Shown here in pieces: positions 1-6,048 of a stretch of DNA of 8,335 nt. Numbering within the stretch: position 1 is the stretch's first letter; each line of letters starts with the position of its first letter. A model generated the notes under the pieces. It searched no databases. It was not told where the DNA came from and saw nothing but the letters and a program-made list of their open reading frames with translations. The stretch comes from JAGPUQ01 sp041594335 (GTDB lineage: Bacteria; Pseudomonadota; Gammaproteobacteria; Pseudomonadales; Porticoccaceae), in assembly GCA_041594335.1 (NCBI GenBank), contig JBFHML010000076.1, forward strand, positions 1 to 8,335. Direction: 5' to 3'. The translations under genes were made by a program, and so were the position numbers.

Positions 1-11
1 GTAATTGTGGC

Positions 12-34
12 GGCGGGTACCCTGGGATCCCGCC
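12..34. other. GC-rich inverted repeat downstream of the FrnE-like gene
   Basis: The arms GGCGGG (12-17) and CCCGCC (29-34) are perfect 6-base complements around an 11-base loop. It lies 33 bases beyond the stop of the FrnE-like gene, so it could end or protect the 3' end of the operon transcript. No T-rich tract follows on the minus strand, so it is not a convincing intrinsic terminator. Nothing else is recognisable in bases 1-66. Confidence 0.25.
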
Positions 35-66
35 TTATGGTTCGGGCACGAAAGGCGCGCGCGGGT

Positions 67-729
67 CTACAGACAACGATCCGGCGTGCATTGCGCGCCG
101 GCTGACCCGGGTGCCGCGACCCGGTCTAGCACCTGCAAAAAGGTGGCTTCGCCCTGGGCGCCCGACAGGGACAGTTTGCCGTCGAAGCTGAAGAAAGGCA
201 CGCTGGTGACGCCTTGGTCACGGGAAAATCGGATGCGATCGAGGATGGTGTCGCGGCCTTCGGTGCCGGCCAGCCGCGTCTGGATGTCCGTCGCGTCGAG
301 GCCTACCTCGCCGGCGATCTCGGCAAGGGTTCGGGTGTCGCCGACATCACGGCCATCCTGGAAGTAAGCCCCGAACAGGGCTTCAACCATAGCATCCTCC
401 AGGCCCGCTTCACGCGCCCATTCGATCAGGCGATGGGCGTTGAGGGTATTGGCGCCGCGCACGATGCGGTCGAGGTGCAGCTCCAGGCCTACCTCGGCAC
501 CGGCGGCGGTGATGCGGGTGAACAGCATGTCGATCATCTGCCGGCCGTATTTCCGTTCAAGGGCCTCTCGGTAGGGGTAGCCTTCGGCGGGGGCCTCCGG
601 ATGCAGCTGGTAGGGGAACCAACGAATCTCGGGTTGCAGGGCTGGCCGTTGTGCCAGCGCCCGTTCGAGCTGCCGCTTGGCGACATAGCACCAGGGGCAG
701 ACGACATCGGAAATGATATCGATTTGCAC
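67..729 (-). CDS. DsbA-family oxidoreductase, FrnE-like
   Basis: This 220-residue protein is a predicted cytoplasmic thiol-disulfide oxidoreductase of the FrnE branch of the DsbA family, with a thioredoxin fold and a helical insertion. Visible hallmarks are the N-terminal SDVVCPWCY active site (C11, C14), the NTLNAHRLIEWA helix near residue 94, the cis-proline loop TSVPFF (P178) and the LSGAQ motif near 187. There is no signal peptide, unlike periplasmic DsbA. The C-terminus carries a second pair, C214 and C219, in C-x4-C spacing, as described for Deinococcus FrnE. The start is GTG, supported by a GGAG six bases upstream; no ATG fits better. It begins 17 bases after the ridA stop and is probably the last gene of the yicC-to-ridA operon. 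The fold and family are clear; the substrate is unknown. Confidence 0.9.
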   Translation of the reverse strand: MQIDIISDVVCPWCYVAKRQLERALAQRPALQPEIRWFPYQLHPEAPAEGYPYREALERKYGRQMIDMLFTRITAAGAEVGLELHLDRIVRGANTLNAHRLIEWAREAGLEDAMVEALFGAYFQDGRDVGDTRTLAEIAGEVGLDATDIQTRLAGTEGRDTILDRIRFSRDQGVTSVPFFSFDGKLSLSGAQGEATFLQVLDRVAAPGSAGAQCTPDRCL

Positions 730-746
730 GGTGATCTCCGGAGTGG

Positions 747-1130
747 TCAGCGCACCATGATAGCGTCCATTTCCACCTGGGCGCCGCGCGGCAGGGCCGC
801 TACGCCGATGGCGGCGCGCGCTGGATACGGCTCGCTGAAGCGGCGGCTCATGAGTTCGTTGACCACGGGAAAATGCGCCAGATCGACGAGATAGATAGTG
901 AGTTTGACGATATCGGCAAGCGAACCGCCGGCAGCGGCGCAGACCGCGGCGAGATTGTCGAACACGCGGGTGATCTGCACCGCAATGTCGCCTTCGACCA
1001 GCTCCATGGTGTCCGGATCTAGGGGAATCTGTCCCGAAAGATAGACGGTGTCGCCGTGACGGATGGCTTGGGAGTAGGTCCCGATGGCCGCCGGGGCGCG
1101 GCTAGTATGGATGACGGATTTTTCAGTCAA
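747..1130 (-). CDS. ridA: RidA family reactive enamine/imine deaminase
   Basis: This 127-residue protein belongs to the RidA/YjgF/YER057c/UK114 family. These proteins form trimers and hydrolyse reactive enamine/imine intermediates, such as 2-aminoacrylate from pyridoxal-phosphate enzymes, before they damage other enzymes. The family signatures are present: AIGTYSQAI at 15-23, YLSGQIPLDP near 30, and the C-terminal segment YPARAAIGVAALPRGAQVEM, which holds the conserved arginine and glutamate of the active site. The length is normal for the family. The start is TTG; a GAGG lies six bases upstream and no ATG is available at the N-terminus. It starts 9 bases after the spoT stop, and its ribosome-binding site abuts that stop, which suggests translational coupling. 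A ridA gene after spoT is also the arrangement I recall from Pseudomonas. Confidence 0.95.
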   Translation of the reverse strand: MTEKSVIHTSRAPAAIGTYSQAIRHGDTVYLSGQIPLDPDTMELVEGDIAVQITRVFDNLAAVCAAAGGSLADIVKLTIYLVDLAHFPVVNELMSRRFSEPYPARAAIGVAALPRGAQVEMDAIMVR

Positions 1131-1142
1131 AGAGCACCTCTA
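1131..1142 (-). promoter_or_regulatory. ridA ribosome-binding site abutting the spoT stop
   Basis: On the minus strand the spoT TAG stop is followed directly by AGGTGCTCT and then the TTG start of ridA. The best Shine-Dalgarno match, AGAGG, therefore includes the last two bases of the stop codon. A ribosome terminating on spoT would be sitting on the ridA initiation site. This supports the weak TTG start and suggests coupled translation. Confidence 0.6.
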
Positions 1143-3293
1143 GTTCTTGATGCGTTGTACCGAGCGGACCTGCTTGAGCGTGCGGATCCGGCGCATGATA
1201 TTGGCCAGATGCACGCGATTGCGCGCCGCGAGCACGATATTGACCACGCTGGCCTGGGTATCGCGGTCGCCCACGTTGATGCGCAAGATCGTGGCTTCCT
1301 GCTCCGATACGCGGCTGGCGAGGGTGGCGATGATGCCGCGCTCGGAGGTCACTACCAGCTTGAGCTCGACGGGGAACTCCCCTTTGACCGTCGGGGACCA
1401 CTGCAGCGGCATGCACTTCTCGCGGTTGCCGCGGATGCCGCTCAGGTTCTTGCAGCTCTCGCGGTGGATGACCAAGCCGCGGCCCGGACTGATGTGGCCG
1501 AGAATGGGATCGCCGGGAAGCGGGTAGCAGCAGCGCGCGAAGCTCGTCACCAGGCGCTGGCGGTTGTCGATCAATATCGGGGAATCGAGATTCGGTTCCG
1601 GTTGCTCGCGACGCTGCTCGGGTACCAGGATGTTGGCGACCGCGTAGGCGACTCGGCTGCCGATGCCGATCTGTTGGAGGACGCTTTCGAAGCTGGGCGC
1701 GCCCGTTTCTTTGAGTAGGAACTTGATCTGTGACTTGCGGATCTGTTTGTAACTGGTGCCGAAGCGCGCCAACGCCTGGTCGAGCAGGCGTTTGCCCAAT
1801 TCGACGGACTGGTCGTGTTGCTGATGCTTGAGAAAGTGGCGGATCGCGCTGCGCGCCTTCGCGGTGACCACGAAGTTGAGCCAAGCGGGGTTGGGCTGGG
1901 CGCCAGGCGCAGTGATGATGCGTACCCGCTGACCACTTTCGATAGCCTGGGACAACGGGCTCAACTGGCCGTTAATCTCACAGGCGACACAGGTGTCGCC
2001 GATCTGGGTGTGAACGGCGTAGGCGAAGTCCACCGGGGTGGCGCCGGCCGGTAGCTCGATGATCTTGCCGTTGGGAGTAAAGACATAGACCTCGTCGGGA
2101 AAGAGGTCGGTCTTCACGTGCTCGATGAATTCTAGTGAATTGCCGGCTTGGCGTTGCAGTTCCAGCAGGCTTTTTACCCAGCGGTTGGTGCGCCCCTGGC
2201 TGCCGTCGACGGATTCGGTCCCGCGCTTGTAGAACCAATGCGAAGCGATACCGTAGTTGGCGAGGTCATCCATTTCTCGGGTACGGATCTGCACTTCAAT
2301 GGGCAACCCGTGCATGCCGACCAAAACCGTGTGCAGGGACTGATAGCCGTTGGCCTTGGGAATGGCGATGTAGTCCTTGAATTCGCCGCTGACCGGCTTG
2401 TAGAGGTTGTGGATTACGCCGAGCGCGCGATAACAGTCATCCACGGAATTGACCACGATCCGGAAGGCAAAAACGTCCATCAGGGATTTGAAGGATCGCT
2501 TCTTGACCTTCATCTTCTGATAGATGCTCCAGAGATGCTTCTCGCGGCCGGTAACTGCCGCGGCGATGTCTTCTCGGGCGAGGTTGTTCTCGATGGCTTC
2601 CTGGATTTCTGCGACTACGCCGATACGGCGACCGCGGGCCTGAGTCAGGGCTTCGCGGATGCGGTAGTAGCGCAGGGGGTAGAGCGCCGCGAAGCCGAGC
2701 TCTTCGAATTCGACGCGCATGTCGTTCATGCCCAGGCGCTGGGCGAGTGGTGAATAGATCTCCAGCGTCTCGCGTGCGATGCGGCGTCGTTTCTCCGGCG
2801 GCAGTACGCCCAGGGTGCGCATGTTATGGAGACGATCGGCGAGCTTGACCAGCACCACCCGGATGTCTCGGGACATGGCCAAGGCCATTTTCTGAAAGTT
2901 TTCGGCTTGCTGCTCGGCGCGGGAGGAGAATTCGATTTCGGTGAGCTTGCTGACCCCGTCTACCAGGGCTGAAACGGTACGACCAAAGCGGCGCGTGAGT
3001 TGGAAGCGGGTTGCCGACGTGTCTTCGATGACGTCATGCAGCAACGCTGCCATGAGGCCTTCGGCGTCCATGCGCATGTCGGCGAGAATAAAGGCGACCG
3101 CCAGCGGATGCGAGATATAGGGCTCGCCGCTTTGGCGGAATTGGCCCTGGTGGCCGGCGCGCGCGTACTCGTAAGCGCGAATGATACGCCGTACCTGATT
3201 CGGGGGCAGGTAGGCGGCCAGTTTTCTTTCGAGCGCGCCGACTGCTTCCTGGCAGGCCGTTTCGGGGTCAGTCTTCGCCGGCCAGGGGTGCAT
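1140..3293 (-). CDS. spoT: Bifunctional (p)ppGpp synthetase/hydrolase
   Basis: This 717-residue RelA/SpoT homologue makes and degrades the stringent-response alarmone ppGpp. The hydrolase domain comes first with its HD motif intact (H62; LLHDVIED with H86 and D87), so hydrolysis should be active. The synthetase domain (about 248-360) contains GREKHLWSIY, the segment EFKDYIAIPKANGYQSLHT (304-322) and a conserved EVQIRT. A TGS domain spans about 397-460, a conserved-cysteine domain has RCCYPLPGD (C588, C589), and an ACT domain ends the protein. E. coli SpoT has 702 residues. The usual R-x-K-D synthetase motif reads E-F-K-D here. The ATG at 3293 overlaps rpoZ by 26 bases and has GAGG close upstream. 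An ATG at 3308 is an alternative that adds five residues. The frame stays open to 3491, but that part is antisense-like coding over rpoZ and does not resemble SpoT. Confidence 0.97.
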   Translation of the reverse strand: MHPWPAKTDPETACQEAVGALERKLAAYLPPNQVRRIIRAYEYARAGHQGQFRQSGEPYISHPLAVAFILADMRMDAEGLMAALLHDVIEDTSATRFQLTRRFGRTVSALVDGVSKLTEIEFSSRAEQQAENFQKMALAMSRDIRVVLVKLADRLHNMRTLGVLPPEKRRRIARETLEIYSPLAQRLGMNDMRVEFEELGFAALYPLRYYRIREALTQARGRRIGVVAEIQEAIENNLAREDIAAAVTGREKHLWSIYQKMKVKKRSFKSLMDVFAFRIVVNSVDDCYRALGVIHNLYKPVSGEFKDYIAIPKANGYQSLHTVLVGMHGLPIEVQIRTREMDDLANYGIASHWFYKRGTESVDGSQGRTNRWVKSLLELQRQAGNSLEFIEHVKTDLFPDEVYVFTPNGKIIELPAGATPVDFAYAVHTQIGDTCVACEINGQLSPLSQAIESGQRVRIITAPGAQPNPAWLNFVVTAKARSAIRHFLKHQQHDQSVELGKRLLDQALARFGTSYKQIRKSQIKFLLKETGAPSFESVLQQIGIGSRVAYAVANILVPEQRREQPEPNLDSPILIDNRQRLVTSFARCCYPLPGDPILGHISPGRGLVIHRESCKNLSGIRGNREKCMPLQWSPTVKGEFPVELKLVVTSERGIIATLASRVSEQEATILRINVGDRDTQASVVNIVLAARNRVHLANIMRRIRTLKQVRSVQRIKN

Positions 3294-3567
3294 CGTCCTC
3301 GAAGACATAGGGTGGGGGCTCCGTGACCCGTGACAGGTCCAGGGACAGGAAGTCCTCGACTTCCTCGGTTTCGTCGAGAATGGAGCGATCCACCAACCCG
3401 GCGGCGATCTCGCGCAGGGCGACGACCGTAGGCTTGTCGTTTTCCCAGGGCACCCGAGGCTCCTTGCCGCCGGTGGCGACCTGGCGGGCACGTTTGCTGG
3501 CGATCAAAACCAGATCGAAGCGGTTGTCCACATTCTCCAGGCAATCTTCGACGGTGATTCGGGCCAT
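3268..3567 (-). CDS. rpoZ: DNA-directed RNA polymerase omega subunit
   Basis: This 99-residue protein is the omega subunit of RNA polymerase. Omega helps assemble the beta' subunit and, in E. coli, forms part of one ppGpp-binding site. The N-terminal two thirds match the family closely: MARITVEDCLENVDNRFDLV, then a RAR segment, a GGK segment, ENDKPTVVALREI and an acidic tail. E. coli omega has 91 residues, so the acidic tail here is slightly longer. The ATG at 3567 is the only sensible start, although its Shine-Dalgarno (GAGA about 6 bases upstream) is weak. It follows gmk by 76 bases and overlaps spoT by 26 bases, the classical rpoZ-spoT pairing. Confidence 0.97.
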   Translation of the reverse strand: MARITVEDCLENVDNRFDLVLIASKRARQVATGGKEPRVPWENDKPTVVALREIAAGLVDRSILDETEEVEDFLSLDLSRVTEPPPYVFEDDAPLAGED

Positions 3568-3589
3568 GATTCGTCTCGGTGTTGGTTCC

Positions 3590-3603
3590 GCGCCCGCGGG
3601 CGC
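3590..3603. repeat. Perfect 14-base palindrome in the rpoZ leader
   Basis: GCGCCCGCGGGCGC reads identically on both strands and sits 22 bases upstream of the rpoZ start, between gmk and rpoZ. In RNA it would form a very stable GC hairpin. No T tract follows. It could be a processing or attenuation element, or an operator-like site, and in GC-rich DNA a chance origin cannot be excluded. Confidence 0.5.
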
Positions 3604-3623
3604 CGCAGGGGACTGGACGGAAT

Positions 3624-3629
3624 AGTGTA
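3624..3629 (-). promoter_or_regulatory. Possible internal promoter -10 box for rpoZ-spoT
   Basis: TACACT on the minus strand matches four of six consensus -10 positions and lies in the AT-richest part of the gmk-rpoZ gap. A transcript starting near 3617 would include the 14-base palindrome in its leader. No good -35 hexamer is visible at 16-18 bases, so the call is weak. It could give rpoZ-spoT expression independent of yicC-gmk. Confidence 0.25.
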
Positions 3630-3643
3630 ACGTAAATCGGTGC

Positions 3644-4258
3644 TCAAGACAGTAGGGTGCGCAGCAATTCCCGATGCCGCTCCTGCTGCACTTCTACCTG
3701 CAGACGGCAGGCGCTGACCACGGCGGTCAGTTCGTCGAGCGCGGTGTCAAACCGGTCGTTGACGATGAGGTAGTCGGCCTCCACATAGTGGGAGATTTCT
3801 TCCTGGGCCTGGGAGAGCCGCTTGCGTATCACGTCGGGATCGTCCTGGCGACGATCATTGAGGCGGTTAAGCAGGCAGTCCAGGGAGGGCGGCAAAATGA
3901 ACACCCGCACGCAGTCGGGACGCAAGCGGTGCACCTGAGCCGCTCCCTGCCAATCGATCTCGAGCACGACGTCGACCCCTTCGTTAAGCCGCCGTTCGAC
4001 CCATTCTTGGGAAGTGCCATAGAGATTGCCAAACACCCGGGCATGTTCGAGGAAGGCGCCGCGCTCGACCATGGCGGTGAATTCGCTTTCGCCGACGAAG
4101 TGATAATTGACGCCGTCCTGTTCGCCCGGGCGCCGGGCGCGAGTAGTGTGGGACACGGAGACCTGGACATCCGGCAGCCGCGCTACCAGCGCCGCGAGCA
4201 GGCTGGTTTTGCCCGCACCGGATGGCGCCGATACGGTAAACAGGGTTCCCATGGCCAT
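3644..4258 (-). CDS. gmk: Guanylate kinase
   Basis: This 204-residue cytoplasmic enzyme phosphorylates GMP to GDP with ATP, feeding GTP synthesis and therefore also the ppGpp substrate pool. The P-loop is SAPSGAGKTS at residues 10-19. The GMP-binding region follows with SVSHTTRARRPGE (35-47), FLEHARVFGNLYGTS (69-83) and VVLEIDWQGA (97-106). The lid region contains RKRLSQAQEEISHY, and the segment DYLIVNDRFDTAL is typical of the family's end. E. coli Gmk has 207 residues and begins with nearly the same MAxGTL sequence. The start at 4258 is favoured by AGGAG seven bases upstream. A longer 221-residue form from 4309 would share an ATGA overlap with the yicC stop, but its extra 17 residues are not family-like and it lacks a good ribosome-binding site. 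Confidence 0.97.
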   Translation of the reverse strand: MAMGTLFTVSAPSGAGKTSLLAALVARLPDVQVSVSHTTRARRPGEQDGVNYHFVGESEFTAMVERGAFLEHARVFGNLYGTSQEWVERRLNEGVDVVLEIDWQGAAQVHRLRPDCVRVFILPPSLDCLLNRLNDRRQDDPDVIRKRLSQAQEEISHYVEADYLIVNDRFDTALDELTAVVSACRLQVEVQQERHRELLRTLLS

Positions 4259-4287
4259 TTCACTGCTCCTGAGCCGATCTGCGGAAA

Positions 4288-4302
4288 CCGCCCGCGGGGC
4301 GG
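4288..4302. other. Short GC hairpin between yicC and gmk
   Basis: A perfect 6-base stem (4288-4293 with 4297-4302) with a 3-base loop lies in the 47-base gap between the yicC stop and the gmk start. On the minus strand it is followed by only three T residues. It may partially attenuate transcription or protect an mRNA end, but it is too short of U residues to be called a terminator. Confidence 0.3.
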
Positions 4303-4305
4303 GCT

Positions 4306-5169
4306 TCATTCCAGATTTTGCACCTGTTCGCGAATTTGTTCGATCAGGACTTTCATTTCCACCGCAGCCTGCGTTGTCGCGACGCTCAGCGACTTGGCCC
4401 CCAGCGTGTTGGCCTCGCGGTTGAGCTCCTGCGCCAGGAAGTCGAGGCGCCGGCCGAGGGGGCCCGGTCCAGCGAGTACGCGGCGGAATTCTGCGCTGTG
4501 GGTGGCCAAACGGTCCAGTTCTTCGTCGATATCGGCGCGTTGGGCTAGGTACGCGAGTTCTTGTTCGAGTCGGTCGTCATCGAGTTTCGCGGTCAGTTCT
4601 TCCAGCCGCTCACGCAATTTGCGGCGTTGTTGTGCGAGGAGCTCCGGTAACACGGCCCGCACCCCGGCGATTTCGGTATCGAGGCGCGCCAGGCGCTCCT
4701 CGATCAGCCCGGCCAGGATCTCGCCTTCGCGGCTGCGGGTCTCTTCGAGTGCGGTCAGTGCCGTAGCGAACAGCGCTTGGGCGCCTTCGGTCAGGGCATC
4801 TGGGTCGGGCGCTGTGGCGCGCATCACGCCGGGCATGCGCAACAGCTCGAGCGGTGACAGGGGCGCGCGGTTGTCGAGCCGAGCCGCGATCTGCGCACAG
4901 ACCTTCAAATAGGCGTCGAGCCGGTGTTGGTCGAGGGCGATGGTATCGTCCTCGGTGGTCTCCGTCAGACTGAGCGTGGCGTCCAGCTTGCCGCGCGCCA
5001 AACGGGTGCGCAGCTGTTCGCGCAATGGGGCTTCGAGTCCGCGCAGGGCCTCGGGGAGGCGAAAGTGGACTTCGAGAAAGCGGTGGTTGACCGAGCGCAG
5101 CTCCCAGGTCAGGGCGCGGCCCGGCAGCTGACTGCTGGCCCGGGCAAAGGCGGTCATGCTGTTTGGCAT
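4306..5169 (-). CDS. yicC: YicC family endoribonuclease
   Basis: This 287-residue protein has the same length as E. coli YicC and matches it end to end. The N-terminal YicC domain begins SMTAFAR and contains WELRSVNHRFLEVHFRLPE (22-40). The C-terminal DUF1732 domain contains DRLEQELAYLAQRADIDEELDRL, GRRLDFLAQELNREANTLGAKS and a closing EMKVLIEQIREQVQNLE. The family is now described as endoribonucleases; E. coli YicC has been linked to small-RNA decay. The middle of the protein is rich in charged helices, probably coiled coil. The ATG at 5169 fits the family N-terminus, but no Shine-Dalgarno is visible; a palindrome occupies that place. It is the first gene of the minus-strand operon and is divergent from rph, so two RNA-processing genes flank one promoter region. 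Confidence 0.95.
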   Translation of the reverse strand: MPNSMTAFARASSQLPGRALTWELRSVNHRFLEVHFRLPEALRGLEAPLREQLRTRLARGKLDATLSLTETTEDDTIALDQHRLDAYLKVCAQIAARLDNRAPLSPLELLRMPGVMRATAPDPDALTEGAQALFATALTALEETRSREGEILAGLIEERLARLDTEIAGVRAVLPELLAQQRRKLRERLEELTAKLDDDRLEQELAYLAQRADIDEELDRLATHSAEFRRVLAGPGPLGRRLDFLAQELNREANTLGAKSLSVATTQAAVEMKVLIEQIREQVQNLE

Positions 5170-5170
5170 G

Positions 5171-5180
5171 GTGTCGACAC
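5171..5180. repeat. Palindrome GTGTCGACAC just upstream of yicC
   Basis: This perfect 10-base palindrome ends one base before the yicC start codon and occupies the position where a ribosome-binding site would be expected. It could be an operator half-site pair or a small RNA hairpin controlling initiation. No flanking extension of the symmetry is present, so chance is possible. Confidence 0.35.
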
Positions 5181-5199
5181 TGGGCTTGCTGGACCCATC

Positions 5200-5208
5200 A
5201 TCTTAGCA
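5200..5208 (-). promoter_or_regulatory. Candidate extended -10 promoter for yicC operon
   Basis: The minus strand reads TGCTAAGAT, a TGn extension followed by TAAGAT (five of six consensus positions). Transcription would start near 5193 and leave a leader of about 24 bases. No clear -35 box is seen, which is acceptable for extended -10 promoters. This is a good position for the promoter of the six-gene operon. Confidence 0.45.
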
Positions 5209-5214
5209 AAACGG

Positions 5215-5241
5215 TTGGTGGCTACGGCCATCCATTACAAT
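5215..5241 (+). promoter_or_regulatory. Candidate promoter for rph
   Basis: TTGGTG (5215-5220) and TACAAT (5236-5241, five of six consensus positions) are separated by 15 bases, shorter than the ideal 17. The -35 lies only 6 bases from the opposing yicC extended -10 element, so the two divergent promoters would be back to back and could interfere with or co-regulate each other. Confidence 0.35.
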
Positions 5242-5264
5242 CGCGCTCTTTCGCGCCGGCGCCT

Positions 5265-5281
5265 TGAGCGAGCGGCGCTCA
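5265..5281 (+). other. Small hairpin in the rph leader
   Basis: TGAGCG and CGCTCA (5265-5270 and 5276-5281) form a 6-base stem with a 5-base loop, ending six bases before the rph Shine-Dalgarno GGAGG (5288-5292). It could modulate ribosome access. The functional claim is weak. Confidence 0.25.
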
Positions 5282-5298
5282 GCGTGCGGAGGACCACC

Positions 5299-6021
5299 AT
5301 GACCAGCAGACCCAGCGGCCGGCGACCCGAACAACTACGGCCCGTGAAACTGGAGCGCAGTTTCACCAAACATGCCGAGGGCTCGGTGTTGGTGAGTTTC
5401 GGCGATACACGGGTGATCTGCACCGCCAGCGTGGAAAACAGCGTGCCCCGGTTTCTGCGTGGCAAAGGTCAGGGTTGGGTGACGGCGGAGTACGGCATGC
5501 TGCCGCGCTCGACCAACGAACGTATGGGTCGGGAGGCGGCGCGCGGTCGCCAGGGCGGGCGCACCCAGGAAATCCAGCGTTTGATCGGCCGCTCGCTGCG
5601 CGCCGCGCTGGATCTCACCAAGCTTGGAGAACACACGATTACCATCGACTGCGACGTCATCCAGGCCGATGGCGGCACACGCACGGCGGCCATTACCGGG
5701 GCGTGCGTGGCGCTGGTCGACGCCCTACGTCACCTGCAGCGGCGCAAGCGTCTTGTCGACGATCCGCTGCGGTACATGATCGCGTCGGTATCGGTAGGCA
5801 TGTTTCAGGGGTGTCCGGTGCTGGACCTCGATTACGCGGAGGACGCCGGCGCGCAAACCGATCTCAACGTGGTGATGACTGCGCCGGGGGAGTTCGTCGA
5901 GGTGCAGGGCACCGCCGAGGCGGCACCGTTTTCGGCAGCTGACCTTGACGCCATGTTGAAGCTGGCGCGGCAAGGCATCGCCGATCTGATCCGCGTGCAA
6001 CAGATGGCGCTGGCCCAGTAG
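5299..6021 (+). CDS. rph: Ribonuclease PH
   Basis: This 240-residue enzyme is the phosphorolytic 3'-5' exoribonuclease that trims tRNA and other RNA 3' ends, normally as a hexameric ring. Conserved segments are all present: RPVKLERSFTKHAEGSVLV (14-32), the phosphate-binding GRQGGRTQEIQRLIGRSLRA (R88), CDVIQADGGTRTAAITGA (R128) and the metal-binding DLDYAEDAGAQTDLNVVMT with D182 and D188. The E. coli enzyme has 238 residues, and the C-terminus is complete, unlike the frameshifted K-12 allele. The ATG at 5299 is fixed by a strong GGAGG six bases upstream. The frame is open far upstream, but that part is antisense to yicC. It is divergent from yicC and convergent with the Crc-like gene, and it does not share a transcript with pyrE as it does in E. 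coli. Confidence 0.97.
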   Translation: MTSRPSGRRPEQLRPVKLERSFTKHAEGSVLVSFGDTRVICTASVENSVPRFLRGKGQGWVTAEYGMLPRSTNERMGREAARGRQGGRTQEIQRLIGRSLRAALDLTKLGEHTITIDCDVIQADGGTRTAAITGACVALVDALRHLQRRKRLVDDPLRYMIASVSVGMFQGCPVLDLDYAEDAGAQTDLNVVMTAPGEFVEVQGTAEAAPFSAADLDAMLKLARQGIADLIRVQQMALAQ

Positions 6022-6036
6022 CCCCGGTTGGGGGGC
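6021..6036. other. GC hairpin between convergent rph and crc-like genes
   Basis: GCCCC (6021-6025) and GGGGC (6032-6036) form a 5-base stem around a 6-base loop in the 27 bases separating the two stop codons. It begins in the last base of the rph stop. There is no T tract on either side, so bidirectional termination is only a possibility. Confidence 0.25.
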
Positions 6037-6048
6037 GGCAGCGCTGGC

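Noticed and set aside
12..34. Intrinsic terminator after the FrnE-like gene
   Set aside because: The stem is good but no T-rich tract follows on the minus strand, so it is reported only as an inverted repeat.
1056..1884. Long alternative frames on both strands within the ridA/spoT region
   Set aside because: These have skewed Arg/Ala/Pro composition, overlap recognised domains and have no motifs; they are shadows of spoT and ridA.
3294..3491. N-terminal extension of spoT over rpoZ
   Set aside because: The added residues are rich in Pro, Ser and Arg and unlike any SpoT; they are the rpoZ sequence read in another frame. Only the ATG at 3308 is a serious alternative.
3674..4912. Plus-strand open frame of 412 codons antisense to gmk and yicC
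   Set aside because: It lies entirely opposite two well-recognised genes, has low-complexity Ser/Arg-rich composition and no family resemblance. It is a GC-rich shadow frame.
4924..5298. N-terminal extension of the rph frame by 125 codons
   Set aside because: RNase PH similarity begins at 5299, where a strong GGAGG is correctly spaced; the upstream part is antisense to yicC and crosses its promoter region.
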